Shown: positions 32,977 through 41,287, counted from the first letter of the stretch. The stretch is 64,000 nucleotides of DNA from Cytophagaceae bacterium (GCA_947458545.1 CANGYH010000002.1:1-64000), one strand, 5' to 3'. Program-made: numbers and translations. The notes: generated by a model not told the origin, from the sequence alone.

Positions 32977-34896
32977 ATGACCACGGAAGACCTCAAGGAT
33001 AAACTCGTATCAGAACTACGAGAAATTGCCGAAGCACGCGGCATCAAAAACGTAAAATCGCTCAAAAAAGACGAGCTGATACAACGCCTGACCAGCGCCC
33101 CGCTGGCAGACCCTGCCATGGCCGAGGCTGACGCCGGAGACGATGCCCGCCGCGAGCCCCGCCGCCGCACGGCCAACGCCCGTGGCCTGGCCTCTAAAAT
33201 CAACCCCGGCCTCTTTGCCGAGGCTGAAGAAGAGACATCCCACTTCGATGCACAGCCCGAGCGCGAGCCCCGCGCCGACGGCCCCCGCCGAGACGACGAA
33301 GCCACCAGCGCCGCCGATATGCTGCGGAGCTTTTCGCAAGATATTGAGGCTACCATGGCCACTTTCGGCGGCGCCGAGCCCGCTCGCAGCGCCGACGGTG
33401 AGCCCACCAGCCAGACCAGCCCCGCAGGCGAGGGCAATGCAGAAGACAGCGACGGCATGCCCGCCGAGGGTCGCGTAGCCCGCTTCGAGCAACGCCGAGG
33501 CCGCTTTGAGCGCAACGGCAACGGCCCTGCCAACCCCGGCACAAGCCCCGGCGACGGGGCAGAAAACCCCAACCCAGACGGCCGCCGTGGCCGATTTGAA
33601 CGCCCCGGCCGCCGCGAGCGCGACCCCAACCAAGGCTTTGACCGGGGGCCCCAGCTACAACCCCGCCCCGAGCGGGCCGAGCGCACCGAAAGGCCCGAGC
33701 GCCCCGAGCGCGAGCCCCGCGCCGATGGGCAGCCCAACTTCCGCCCAGACCGCCGCCGGGAGATGGCCAACCTGCGCGAGTTCGACGGTATCATCAGCAA
33801 CGAGGGTGTGCTAGAGATGATGCCCGATGGCTACGGCTTTCTCCGCAGCCCCGATTACAACTACCTGGCCAGCCCAGACGACGTCTTCGTATCGGCCGCC
33901 CAGTGCAAGCTCTTCGGCCTGCGCAACGGCGACACCGTACGCGGCACCATGCGCGCCCCGCGCGACAACGAGAAGTACTACGCCCTCGTCAAAGTAGAGC
34001 GGGTAAACGGCAAGTCTGCAGAAGAAGTGCGAGACCGTGTGCCTTTCGAGTACCTCACGCCCCTCTTCCCCAACGAGCGCCTCAAGCTCTCCAGCGCCCC
34101 CACCGAGTACAGCACCCGCATCCTGGACCTGTTTGCCCCCATCGGCAAGGGCCAGCGCGGTATGATTGTCGCTCAGCCCAAAACGGGCAAGACGGTGCTG
34201 CTCAAAGAGGTGGCCAACGCCATCTCGCGCAACCACCCCGAGGTGTACCTGATCGTACTGCTCATAGACGAGCGCCCCGAAGAGGTAACTGACATGTCGC
34301 GTTCCGTGCGCGGCGAGGTACTGGCCTCCACCTTCGACGAGCAGGCTGAACGCCACGTAAAAGTGGCCCAGCTCGCCCTAGAGAAGGCCAAGCGCCTCGT
34401 AGAGTGCGGCCACGACGTCGTCATTCTGCTAGACTCCATCACCCGCCTGGCCCGCGCCTACAACACAGTGGCGCCTGCCTCGGGCAAGATCCTCTCCGGT
34501 GGTGTAGACGCCAACGCCCTGCACAAGCCCAAGCGCTTCTTCGGCGCGGCCCGTAACATCGAGAACGGCGGCTCGCTCACCATCATCGCCACGGCTCTGA
34601 TAGACACCGGCAGCAAGATGGACGAGGTAATCTTCGAAGAGTTCAAAGGCACCGGCAACATGGAGCTGCAGCTAGACCGCAAGCTTGCCAACAAGCGCAT
34701 CTACCCGGCCATCGACGTGCCCGCCTCCGGCACCCGCCGCGAAGACCTGCTCATGGACAAAGAAGAGCTCCAGCGCGTCTGGATCCTCCGCAAACACATG
34801 TCCGACATGACCTCCATCGAAGCCATGGAGTTCATCAAAGACCACATGAAAGGCACCCGCGACAACGCCGAGTTCCTCGTCAGCATGAACGGCTAA
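32977..34896 (+). CDS. rho: Transcription termination factor Rho with long N-terminal insert
   Basis: A 639-residue hexameric RNA helicase that ends transcription. Residues 1-45 are the Rho_N SAP-like motif ([20 protein letters not shown]). Residues about 50-255 are a low-complexity insert rich in Arg, Glu, Gly and Pro with repeated RRGRF-like steps. The RNA-binding domain starts near 265 ([17 protein letters not shown]). The ATPase domain has its Walker A motif (PKTGKT) at 401-406, about 220 residues later than in E. coli Rho, and Walker B at [10 protein letters not shown]. Such inserts are known in Bacteroidota Rho and are thought to add RNA-binding capacity. Confidence 0.96.
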   Translation: MTTEDLKDKLVSELREIAEARGIKNVKSLKKDELIQRLTSAPLADPAMAEADAGDDARREPRRRTANARGLASKINPGLFAEAEEETSHFDAQPEREPRADGPRRDDEATSAADMLRSFSQDIEATMATFGGAEPARSADGEPTSQTSPAGEGNAEDSDGMPAEGRVARFEQRRGRFERNGNGPANPGTSPGDGAENPNPDGRRGRFERPGRRERDPNQGFDRGPQLQPRPERAERTERPERPEREPRADGQPNFRPDRRREMANLREFDGIISNEGVLEMMPDGYGFLRSPDYNYLASPDDVFVSAAQCKLFGLRNGDTVRGTMRAPRDNEKYYALVKVERVNGKSAEEVRDRVPFEYLTPLFPNERLKLSSAPTEYSTRILDLFAPIGKGQRGMIVAQPKTGKTVLLKEVANAISRNHPEVYLIVLLIDERPEEVTDMSRSVRGEVLASTFDEQAERHVKVAQLALEKAKRLVECGHDVVILLDSITRLARAYNTVAPASGKILSGGVDANALHKPKRFFGAARNIENGGSLTIIATALIDTGSKMDEVIFEEFKGTGNMELQLDRKLANKRIYPAIDVPASGTRREDLLMDKEELQRVWILRKHMSDMTSIEAMEFIKDHMKGTRDNAEFLVSMNG

Positions 34897-34900
34897 GGAA

Positions 34901-34928
34901 CCTTGTAGCGCGGGCTGCAGCCCGCGAA
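34901..34928. repeat. GCGGGCT-hairpin repeat unit after rho
   Basis: These 28 bases are identical to 531-558. They contain a near-perfect palindrome (CGCGGGCTGCAGCCCGCG). Variants occur at 50208-50232, 50719-50742 and 50914-50937. It lies four bases past the rho stop codon. Confidence 0.85.
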
Positions 34929-34942
34929 GGATCACCAAACAG

Positions 34943-34968
34943 AAGCCCCGCCGGTAGGTGGGGCTTTT
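34943..34968 (+). terminator. Intrinsic terminator after rho
   Basis: AAGCCCCGCC pairs with GGTGGGGCTT around GGTA and leads into four U residues. The gene for the termination factor itself thus ends in a factor-independent type of site. Confidence 0.8.
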
Positions 34969-34989
34969 GCATTGTAGGACGCACATCAA

Positions 34990-35040
34990 CTGTGCAAAGG
35001 CTCCGCCTTTGTCACGTGCTCTTCTGAGGTTGTGCCTCAC
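34990..35040. repeat. Two-hairpin repeat with compensatory changes
   Basis: This block aligns with 50102-50152. Stem 1 is CAAAGGC/GCCTTTG here and CAAGGGC/GCCCTTG there. The spacer GTCACGTGCTCT is the same in both. Stem 2 is TGAGGT/GCCTCA here and CGAGGC/GCCTCG there. Paired positions changed together in both stems. Confidence 0.75.
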
Positions 35041-35042
35041 GC

Positions 35043-35348
35043 TCACCCCCACACCACATCCCCCTCCACCGCCATCCGAAAACCGTCGGCAATGGCATTC
35101 CAGTCCACTACATCCACACGAATCGGCAGTGCCGATTCTTCGAAGGCGATGGAGAGCTTTAACAGCGAGGGGTGCGGCAGGCGCTGGCCTGCATCTACCA
35201 TAAGATCCAAATCGGAGCCCCGGCGAGCGGTGCCCTTGGCACGAGACCCAAAAACCCCCACTTTGGCATGGGGCGGCAGATGGGTCTGCAGGATCTCCTC
35301 CACAATGGCGCGGTCTTTGTCGCGGAGGTCGATGTGAGGGCTAATCAT
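35043..35348 (-). CDS. MNT-type nucleotidyltransferase antitoxin
   Basis: A 101-residue minimal nucleotidyltransferase. The motif GSRAKG at about 34-39, followed by SDLDLMVD, is the G-S-x10-D-x-D signature of the pol-beta superfamily MNT group. Related proteins act as antitoxins that add AMP residues to a HEPN RNase. Its start overlaps the end of the HEPN gene by four bases, so the pair is co-translated. The order HEPN then MNT matches the HI0074/HI0073 type of module. Confidence 0.9.
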   Translation of the reverse strand: MISPHIDLRDKDRAIVEEILQTHLPPHAKVGVFGSRAKGTARRGSDLDLMVDAGQRLPHPSLLKLSIAFEESALPIRVDVVDWNAIADGFRMAVEGDVVWG

Positions 35349-35770
35349 TTTCCAAGGCGGTTTTCCAGTTCGTTTCTCAGGAACTGAGCCTCAGCCAAAA
35401 AGGCAGGGATATTCTCATATACGAACTGCGCCTTGTCTTCATCATACCCGTGGCTAGTAGTGCCTCGGCTTTTCCGAAATTGCTGCCATTCGCTTAATTC
35501 TGCCTGCAGCAAATCCTCCTCGTAGCCCTTGCGGATCAGTTCGTTAAAGCTCATGGCCTGAATCACACCAGGGCTTGCATCCACCTCCTCTAGGTACCGC
35601 CGTAACGTCTTTATGGCAAGTTCATAGGTGTATTCAAAGGCTTGTATTGCCCCAGCCCGCAGTGCTCGGGAATGGGTGTCGTCGGTGCCGGCTACATCAG
35701 ATTCAGCTAGCTGAAAGTACGCTTCCAGTTGGGCAATTGCCCGCTTGTAGGAGGATATATCCAGCGCCAT
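35345..35770 (-). CDS. HEPN-domain (HI0074-like) toxin/substrate-binding protein
   Basis: A 141-residue helical-bundle protein of the nucleotidyltransferase substrate-binding family (HI0074). The segment FEYTYELAIKTLRRYLE is typical of the family. RGTTSHGYD carries the R-x4-H motif that serves as the RNase centre in active HEPN toxins. Both key residues are present, so the protein may be active. It is translated first and overlaps the MNT gene. Together they make a type VII-like toxin-antitoxin module. No phage or defence genes surround it. Confidence 0.88.
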   Translation of the reverse strand: MALDISSYKRAIAQLEAYFQLAESDVAGTDDTHSRALRAGAIQAFEYTYELAIKTLRRYLEEVDASPGVIQAMSFNELIRKGYEEDLLQAELSEWQQFRKSRGTTSHGYDEDKAQFVYENIPAFLAEAQFLRNELENRLGK

Positions 35771-35949
35771 GGTAGTTCAAAACTACGCATGCCCATCCCC
35801 ATACACCCAAATCCTGTATGTAGCAAAATGAAAAGCCAAACGCGAGGTAACCGGGCCCCAACCGCCTCAGCAACCTGTCCATGGGCTACCAATAGGAGGC
35901 ACAGTCGCGTTCGGTTAAACAATCCAGCGTTTTCTGGGTCTTAACTGGT

Positions 35950-36276
35950 ATGCGGCGCTGGATGATCCTGTTTTTGTTGCCTTTGCTGGCCTTCATCGGC
36001 CCGGCCGAGTTCTCGGCCCATGTGGATTTACAGCCTGGGCAGCAGTACACCCTGGGGGGCGGGCAGACAGAGCCCTTCTCCGTCCGGGTAGAAAACAAGG
36101 GCGGCTGGGAGGTGCAACTCTACCTGCGCACCGAGGTCGGCAACGAGCAGTCTGCCGGCCGCGTCAAGCCCGGCGGCTCAGCCAAAACCAAGGTTGGCCC
36201 GCAGACGGTCTTCATCATCCGCAACCAGGCCGACAACCCGGCCTCGCTCGAGGTTTCGAGCAAAGACATGCCCTAG
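35950..36276 (+). CDS. Small secreted hypothetical protein
   Basis: A 108-residue exported protein. Residues 1-22 form a signal peptide (LPLLAFIGPAEFSA). The rest looks like a small beta-sandwich with strands such as PFSVRVENKGGWEVQLYLRTE and TVFIIRNQADNPASLEV. I recognise no family. The next gene starts 39 bases downstream on the same strand, so they may share a transcript. Confidence 0.75.
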   Translation: MRRWMILFLLPLLAFIGPAEFSAHVDLQPGQQYTLGGGQTEPFSVRVENKGGWEVQLYLRTEVGNEQSAGRVKPGGSAKTKVGPQTVFIIRNQADNPASLEVSSKDMP

Positions 36277-36315
36277 CCCATAGCTACGGCTCAGCCCTTA
36301 CCATCTACACCAGCT

Positions 36316-36753
36316 ATGACACCCATCACTGCCTCAGACCAACCCTTTTTTGCCGAGACCCGTCGCCTGTTCGACTATGTCTCTGCCCACAACTTCGACG
36401 CCCTGGCCGCGCTATGCGACGATGACTTCGGCATCGTAGATCTGGGCCCCTCTGGCGAGAACATCATGATTCGCACCCGGGCCGAATGGGAAAACTGGTT
36501 CCGCACCCTCTTTGCCAAGCTGACCGAAATGCAGGCCACCACCGACACCGACATAACGGATTACAAGGCCTTGCAGATGGCTGACATGGGCTACTCTGTG
36601 GTGGAGTTCTGCCAAAACCTGCGCGTTGGCGGGCAGGTCGGTCGTTTTCAGTGCGTCACGACCATAATTTGGAAAAAAACAAGCCAAGGCTGGCAAGAGT
36701 CTCGCTGGCACGTTAGCCTGTTGAGCCAGAACTGGGAAGCAGAAGCAGCATAG
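36316..36753 (+). CDS. NTF2-like (SnoaL/DUF4440-type) protein
   Basis: A 145-residue cytoplasmic protein of the NTF2-like cone-shaped fold. The N-terminal helix with FDYVSAHNFDALAALCDDDFGIVD and the closing strands FQCVTTIIWKK and WQESRWHVSLL are typical of SnoaL/DUF4440 proteins. These bind small molecules or act as isomerases, and the specific role here is unknown. It lies 211 bases before the rhodopsin gene and is separated from it by an AT-rich promoter region. Confidence 0.8.
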   Translation: MTPITASDQPFFAETRRLFDYVSAHNFDALAALCDDDFGIVDLGPSGENIMIRTRAEWENWFRTLFAKLTEMQATTDTDITDYKALQMADMGYSVVEFCQNLRVGGQVGRFQCVTTIIWKKTSQGWQESRWHVSLLSQNWEAEAA

Positions 36754-36964
36754 TGAGCGCCCCGGCAATAAAAAATTTTACGGGGCGCTACCTGCACAAA
36801 AGATAATTTTGAAAAAACATAAAATTAAGAATAGCAATAAAACATATAAACTAAATAAGAATTTATACTTATTTATCGCCTAATTCTAAGAAAAATGGCT
36901 TAAGTCTTAAACAATTCATTGTCTTTAACTATTATTGCTGTGTCACCTTTAACCAGTTCACAAC
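36754..36964 (+). promoter_or_regulatory. AT-rich promoter region of the rhodopsin gene
   Basis: Some 200 bases much richer in A+T than the surrounding sequence, especially 36800-36930. They contain runs such as AAAAAACATAAAATTAAG and TATTATTG (36930-36937), which could serve as a -7 box. No gene is visible. The composition suggests a strong or regulated promoter. Confidence 0.5.
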
Positions 36965-37714
36965 ATGACGCTTCTCTCAAGTACACTTCAGGCCGGAGAC
37001 TACATCGGCTTCACCTTCTTCACCGGCTACATGTCCATGTTGGCCGCGTCCATCTTTTTCTTCGTCGAGCGCGGCCAAGTGCTCGATAAATGGAAAACTT
37101 CGCTCACCGTCTCTGGCCTTATCACGTTCATCGCTGCCGTACACTACTTCTACATGCGCGGTGTCTGGCTAGAGGAGCATGTGTCTCCCACCCAGTTCCG
37201 CTACATAGACTGGACACTGACCGTACCCCTGATGTGTATCGAGTACTACCTCATCCTGCGCCCCGTAAAGGCCAGCTCAGGTATGCTCTGGCGCTTGCTG
37301 GCGGGCTCTGTGCTGATGCTGGTAACCGGCTACCTCGGCGAGGCCGTACAGCCTGAGCGCAACGTGTTCTGGGGCGTAGTCTCTACCCTCGGTTGGGCCG
37401 TCATCATCTACGAAATCTACTTCGGCGAGGCCGCCAAAAAGGCTGCCACCAGCACCATGCCATCTGTGCAGCGCGGCTATGCCGTAATGCGCTGGTTTAC
37501 TCTGGTGGGCTGGGCCATTTACCCCATCGGCTACATGATGCTGCCAGGCAACCTGCTCAGCGGCCTGGTAGAGGGTGTAGATCTGTCAAAGTCTTCTCCC
37601 GTAGATCTGGCCTACAACATTGCCGACGCCATCAACAAAATCGGCTTCGGCCTGGTGGTGTACAGCATCGCCAAAGGCGCTACAGAAGAGGAGCGCGGCA
37701 TGGCCAACGCCTAA
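36965..37714 (+). CDS. Proteorhodopsin-type light-driven proton pump
   Basis: A 249-residue seven-helix retinal protein expected to pump protons outwards in light. The retinal lysine is K225 in helix G (ADAINKIGFG). Helix C carries the DTE set of proton pumps: acceptor D82, T86 and donor E93, with R79 before them. H60 matches the histidine that interacts with the acceptor in proteorhodopsins. M90 occupies the colour-tuning site, predicting green absorption as in other Bacteroidota. G137 in helix E aligns with F152 of green proteorhodopsin, leaving room for a carotenoid antenna as in xanthorhodopsin. No retinal-synthesis gene (blh) is in the window. A strong terminator follows. Confidence 0.96.
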   Translation: MTLLSSTLQAGDYIGFTFFTGYMSMLAASIFFFVERGQVLDKWKTSLTVSGLITFIAAVHYFYMRGVWLEEHVSPTQFRYIDWTLTVPLMCIEYYLILRPVKASSGMLWRLLAGSVLMLVTGYLGEAVQPERNVFWGVVSTLGWAVIIYEIYFGEAAKKAATSTMPSVQRGYAVMRWFTLVGWAIYPIGYMMLPGNLLSGLVEGVDLSKSSPVDLAYNIADAINKIGFGLVVYSIAKGATEEERGMANA

Positions 37715-37757
37715 GCCAAACGGCCAAACGCTCTCTACGAGAGCGCCATCATTTAGC

Positions 37758-37792
37758 ACAAAGAGCCCAGGCCAAAGGTCTGGGCTCTTTGT
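37758..37792 (+). terminator. Intrinsic terminator of the rhodopsin gene
   Basis: ACAAAGAGCCCAG and CTGGGCTCTTTGT are exact complements (13 base pairs) around a nine-base loop, so the rhodopsin is transcribed as a single gene. Confidence 0.9.
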
Positions 37793-37849
37793 ATTACAGG
37801 CGTATCGGCATTAAGTATGTAGGCAACAGCCGACCTTTGCCTCCTGACT

Positions 37850-38905
37850 GTGAAGCCCAAAATCCTCTACCTCTCCGTCAACGACGGCTCAGATACACGC
37901 ATCAACAAAGAGGTGCGCACCCAGGCCACCCAGGCCGATGTTATCTACTGCGGCATCGGCCAATCGGCCGAGCGGGCTTTTGTGCGCGGGCATTGCGCCG
38001 AGTTCTACCTGGTGCAGGGCGCACATAACAACCCGTTGGTGCTGTTGCGATACCTGCTGCTGGTGGCGCGGGTCTTTTGGCGTCATCGCTACCACAGCAT
38101 CCACATCATAAACGAGAACCTGCTGCTGCTCACGCTGCCGATCCTGGCATTTACGCGGAGCCGCATCGTGGTAGATGTGTTCGACAGTATCTTTTTGCGG
38201 CTAGGGCAGCAAGGCATTTACAAGGCCCTGCAGCGGTTTTGCTACCGCATCCCCGCAGCTGTAATCGTGACAGACGATAACCGACGAGACCTGCTGCCCG
38301 CCGGCTACGAGGACAAGACCTTCGTCGTAGAGAACTACCCTTACCCCGTAACCGAGCGCTTTGCCAAGGCGGCCGGCCCGGGAGAGCTCATAGTCTTCTA
38401 CAACGGCAGCATGAGCAACGTCCGCGGTACAGAACTGCTGGCGGGAATGTTGGCCGTAGCCCCAGGGCTACGCGTCTGGATGGCAGGTTGGATTTACGAT
38501 GAGCCCACCCGCCGCCTGGCTGAGCATCCGCAGGTGCAGAATTTCGGCGTCGTCAGCCAGCAAGAGAGCCTGCGGCTGGCCGCCCAGGCCGACTATATCC
38601 TGTCCGTTTACGAGCCCGTAAATGCCAACAACATCAACGCCAGCCCCAACAAAATTTACGATGCCATCCAGGCTCGTACGCCCGTCATCATCAACGGCGA
38701 GGTGCTGGTGAGCGCCTGGGTGCGCCAGCACCGCCTGGGCTACGTGATGGAGAGCTTCTACCAGCGCAATTACGCAGAGCTCTTTGCCGACTGGCTCGCG
38801 CAAAAAGAGGGCTACACTTTCTCTGACGCGCTGGCCCAGGCCCATACCTGGCCCGCCATAGAAGGTAAGCTACTTGCAGCCCACAAGCTGAATGCCCTTG
38901 CCTAA
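37850..38905 (+). CDS. Glycosyltransferase, GT-B fold
   Basis: A 351-residue GT-B-type glycosyltransferase. The N-terminus (KPKILYLSVNDGSDTRINKEV) and the middle segment (FYNGSMSNVRGTELLAGML) fit GT4-like enzymes. The donor-site region reads SVYEPVNANNINASPNKIYDAI, in which an E with spaced polar residues replaces the usual E-x7-E. It starts with GTG at 37850, ten bases after a GACCTTTG promoter-like box. It probably builds a surface glycan. There are no partner genes on the same strand. Confidence 0.82.
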   Translation: MKPKILYLSVNDGSDTRINKEVRTQATQADVIYCGIGQSAERAFVRGHCAEFYLVQGAHNNPLVLLRYLLLVARVFWRHRYHSIHIINENLLLLTLPILAFTRSRIVVDVFDSIFLRLGQQGIYKALQRFCYRIPAAVIVTDDNRRDLLPAGYEDKTFVVENYPYPVTERFAKAAGPGELIVFYNGSMSNVRGTELLAGMLAVAPGLRVWMAGWIYDEPTRRLAEHPQVQNFGVVSQQESLRLAAQADYILSVYEPVNANNINASPNKIYDAIQARTPVIINGEVLVSAWVRQHRLGYVMESFYQRNYAELFADWLAQKEGYTFSDALAQAHTWPAIEGKLLAAHKLNALA

Positions 38906-38911
38906 AAACAC

Positions 38912-38955
38912 AACCCCTGCCTGTGGGAGCCTTGCGGCGCCTACGGGCAGGGGTT
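38912..38955. terminator. Hairpin between convergent glycosyltransferase and hemF
   Basis: AACCCCTGCC (38912-38921) pairs with GGCAGGGGTT (38946-38955), with further pairing inside the loop. It probably ends transcription of the glycosyltransferase gene. U runs are short. Confidence 0.65.
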
Positions 38956-38985
38956 GGGCACAGCTCCGTGATGGCTGGGTACTAC

Positions 38986-39936
38986 TTACGCAGCCACCAG
39001 CCAATCGATATCTTTTTTGAGCCAGTTGAGCGTTTCGGCCTCTCGGCTGCCCGGCTCGGTTTGGTGGTTGTACGCCCAACTGGCCAGCGGGGGCAGGCTA
39101 ACCAGTATAGACTCTGTACGCCCATCTGTTTCGAGCCCAAACTTAGTACCTGCGTCGTAAACCAGGTTGAACTCGGTATAGCGGCCCCGGCGCAGGCGCT
39201 GCCATTCTTGCTCGGCCTCGCCAAAGGGTAGGTGGCGGTTATGCTCGGCCATATACGCGTAGATGGGCACAAAGCGGTTGCCCACGGCCTGGGTAAAGGC
39301 CCAAAGGGCATCGCGGCCATAAGGCTCGTTGGGGCCCATGCGGTCATAAAAGATGCCGCCTACGCCCCGCGTCTCCTGCCTGTGCTTGATGTAAAAGTAG
39401 TCGTCGGCCCAGGTCTTGAGGCGGGGGTAGAGCGCGGGGTCAGTCTGGTCGCAAACGTCCTTCATCTGCTCGTGGAACCAGGACGCCTGCTCGGGCACCA
39501 CGTAGTGCGGCGTCAGGTCTATGCCGCCGCCAAACCACCAGGTCTGCCCGGCCAGCTCAAAGTAGCGCACGTTCATGTGGATAATCGGCATCATCGGCGA
39601 GCGCGGATGCAGCACGATGGACACGCCCGTGGCAAAGAACTCGTCGCCAGGCAGTTGCAGCATCTTGGCCATGCGCTCAGATACAGGCCCGTGCACGGCA
39701 GAGAACATCACCCCGCCTTTCTCTAGCACGTTGCCGTCGGCAATCACCCGGCTCCGGCCGCCACCGCCACCCGGGCGCTGCCAGGGGTCAGTTATGAAGC
39801 TGGCCTTGCCGTCAATCTCTTCCAGCCCACGGCAGATGCGGTCTTGCAGGCCCATCATCCACTCGGCTACCTCGTGTTTGAATTCCATATCTACGCTTAC
39901 AGCCACCGCTTCAAAATGGTTTAGCGCCCGGCCCAT
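38986..39936 (-). CDS. hemF: Oxygen-dependent coproporphyrinogen III oxidase
   Basis: A 316-residue enzyme that uses O2 to decarboxylate coproporphyrinogen III to protoporphyrinogen IX in haem synthesis. Signature segments are RPGGGGGRSRVI, GGVMFSAVHGPV, the IHMNVRYFEL strand and WWFGGGIDLTPHYV, and later KHRQETRGVGGIFYD. Length and motifs fit the family fully. Its need for oxygen shows that the organism can live aerobically, in line with the rhodopsin and the ergothioneine pathway. It stands as a single gene. Confidence 0.96.
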   Translation of the reverse strand: MGRALNHFEAVAVSVDMEFKHEVAEWMMGLQDRICRGLEEIDGKASFITDPWQRPGGGGGRSRVIADGNVLEKGGVMFSAVHGPVSERMAKMLQLPGDEFFATGVSIVLHPRSPMMPIIHMNVRYFELAGQTWWFGGGIDLTPHYVVPEQASWFHEQMKDVCDQTDPALYPRLKTWADDYFYIKHRQETRGVGGIFYDRMGPNEPYGRDALWAFTQAVGNRFVPIYAYMAEHNRHLPFGEAEQEWQRLRRGRYTEFNLVYDAGTKFGLETDGRTESILVSLPPLASWAYNHQTEPGSREAETLNWLKKDIDWLVAA

Positions 39937-40040
39937 GCCCGGCAGGTTCCGGCGGCTTTATGGTTACAAAGGTGCAGTCCAGGCACACCAGTAGCGCTTA
40001 CTCGCAAAACTGAGAATTGTCAGTACTTACCGCTCAACCC

Positions 40041-41039
40041 TTACACCAACGCCTCCTCGCCCGAGACAAACGGCTTATCGGCCAGCGTACCCCGCCGCCC
40101 GCCTTGCAGGGCAAAATACCCGGCCATGCCGATCATGGCGGCGTTGTCTGTGCAATAGGCCAGCTCGGGGATATACACCTGCCAGCCCTTTTGGACGGCC
40201 AGCGTCTTGAGGCCGATGCGCAGGCCTTTGTTGGCGGCCACGCCACCTGCCAGGGCTATGTGGCGCAGGCCCGTCTCGGCAGCGGCGCGGGCCAGCTTCT
40301 GCAGCAGCGTCTTCACGATGGTGGCCTGCACCGACGCACACACATCGGCCAGGTGCTGCTGGATGAAGGCCGGGCCCTGCCGCTCGGCAAAGTTTCGCAC
40401 GGCCGTCTTCAGGCCAGAGAATGAATAGTCCAGCCCCGGCATCTCCGCAATGGGAAAGGCAAACGCTTCTGGGTTGCCCGCGGCGGCGTGCTTGTCTATG
40501 AGCGGGCCGCCGGGGTAGGGCAGGCCCAGCATTTTGGCGCACTTATCGAAGGCCTCGCCGGCGGCATCGTCGCGCGTCTGGCCGATGACCTCCATCGCCT
40601 CGGGCCCGCGGGCCACCACCAGCTGCGTATGCCCGCCCGACACGGTCAGGCACAAAAACGGAAAGGGCGGCTGCGGCTCGTCTATGAAATTGGCCAGCAC
40701 GTGAGCCTTCATGTGGTCTATCCCGACGAGGGGCACGCCCAGGCCCAGCGCCAGCCCTTTGGCAAAACTTTGCCCCACCAGCAGCGCCCCCAGCAGGCCG
40801 GGGCCCTGGGTGTAGGCAATAGCTTCGATGTCTGTCAAAGCCTTACCTGCCAGGCGCAGGGCACGCTGCACGGTCGGTAAAATGGCCTGCTGGTGGGCAC
40901 GGCTGGCCAGCTCTGGCACAACGCCGCCCCAATCTTCGTGCACCGTCTGGCTGGCGGTGGCCTGAGCCAGCAGGCGCGGGCCGTCAAACACGGCGGCGCC
41001 GGTGTCGTCGCAACTGGTTTCTAAGGCAAGCAGAAGCAT
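40041..41039 (-). CDS. tsaD: tRNA threonylcarbamoyladenosine synthase subunit TsaD
   Basis: A 332-residue enzyme that transfers threonylcarbamoyl to A37 of tRNAs reading ANN codons, working with TsaB and TsaE. The metal ligands H109 and H113 lie in HMKAH, and the nucleotide site includes TVSGGHTQLV and the later GGVAANKGLR segment. The start at 41039 (MLLLALETSCDDT) is set by homology; the frame extends five codons further. A TGTGTTTG box ends six bases before the ATG, and a terminator for the upstream small gene lies immediately before it. Confidence 0.96.
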   Translation of the reverse strand: MLLLALETSCDDTGAAVFDGPRLLAQATASQTVHEDWGGVVPELASRAHQQAILPTVQRALRLAGKALTDIEAIAYTQGPGLLGALLVGQSFAKGLALGLGVPLVGIDHMKAHVLANFIDEPQPPFPFLCLTVSGGHTQLVVARGPEAMEVIGQTRDDAAGEAFDKCAKMLGLPYPGGPLIDKHAAAGNPEAFAFPIAEMPGLDYSFSGLKTAVRNFAERQGPAFIQQHLADVCASVQATIVKTLLQKLARAAAETGLRHIALAGGVAANKGLRIGLKTLAVQKGWQVYIPELAYCTDNAAMIGMAGYFALQGGRRGTLADKPFVSGEEALV

Positions 41040-41050
41040 AGGTGCCAAAC

Positions 41051-41075
41051 ACAAAAGCCGCCGAAAGCGGCGGCT
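41051..41075 (-). terminator. Intrinsic terminator between the 36-residue gene and tsaD
   Basis: On the minus strand AGCCGCCG pairs with CGGCGGCT around CTTT and is followed by TTTGTGTTT. The U-rich tail also forms part of the likely tsaD promoter. Confidence 0.75.
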
Positions 41076-41102
41076 CCGTAGCCTTGGGAATTGGGGCCCG
41101 GC

Positions 41103-41213
41103 TTAGTCTTGAAACTTGTTGCGGGGCCGCTGCTCCAGCTTGTGATTGGGGATGGTGTAGGTGGCAATCACACCGAGGACCACCAGCGCATAGATGATAA
41201 CAAGCCAGATCAT
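41103..41213 (-). CDS. 36-residue single-span membrane protein
   Basis: A short frame of 36 codons plus TAA, too small for most gene callers. It begins MIWLVIIYALVVLGVIAT, one hydrophobic segment of about 18 residues, and ends in a basic tail (NHKLEQRPRNKFQD). Its own intrinsic terminator follows 28 bases later, which supports it as a real transcription unit. Small proteins of this form are often overlooked subunits or regulators of membrane complexes, but nothing indicates which one. It lies between the GT87 gene and tsaD, all on the minus strand. Confidence 0.65.
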   Translation of the reverse strand: MIWLVIIYALVVLGVIATYTIPNHKLEQRPRNKFQD

Positions 41214-41287
41214 AATAGAAAGATGCCTTTGTAAGCAGTACAGACCCTAGGCCTGCCGCTGCCCCTGCAAAGATAGAGCCTGCCTTG

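Noticed and set aside
37850-38905. Glycosyltransferase as part of a rhodopsin operon
   Set aside because: A 13-base-pair terminator separates the two genes, and the glycosyltransferase has its own promoter-like box.
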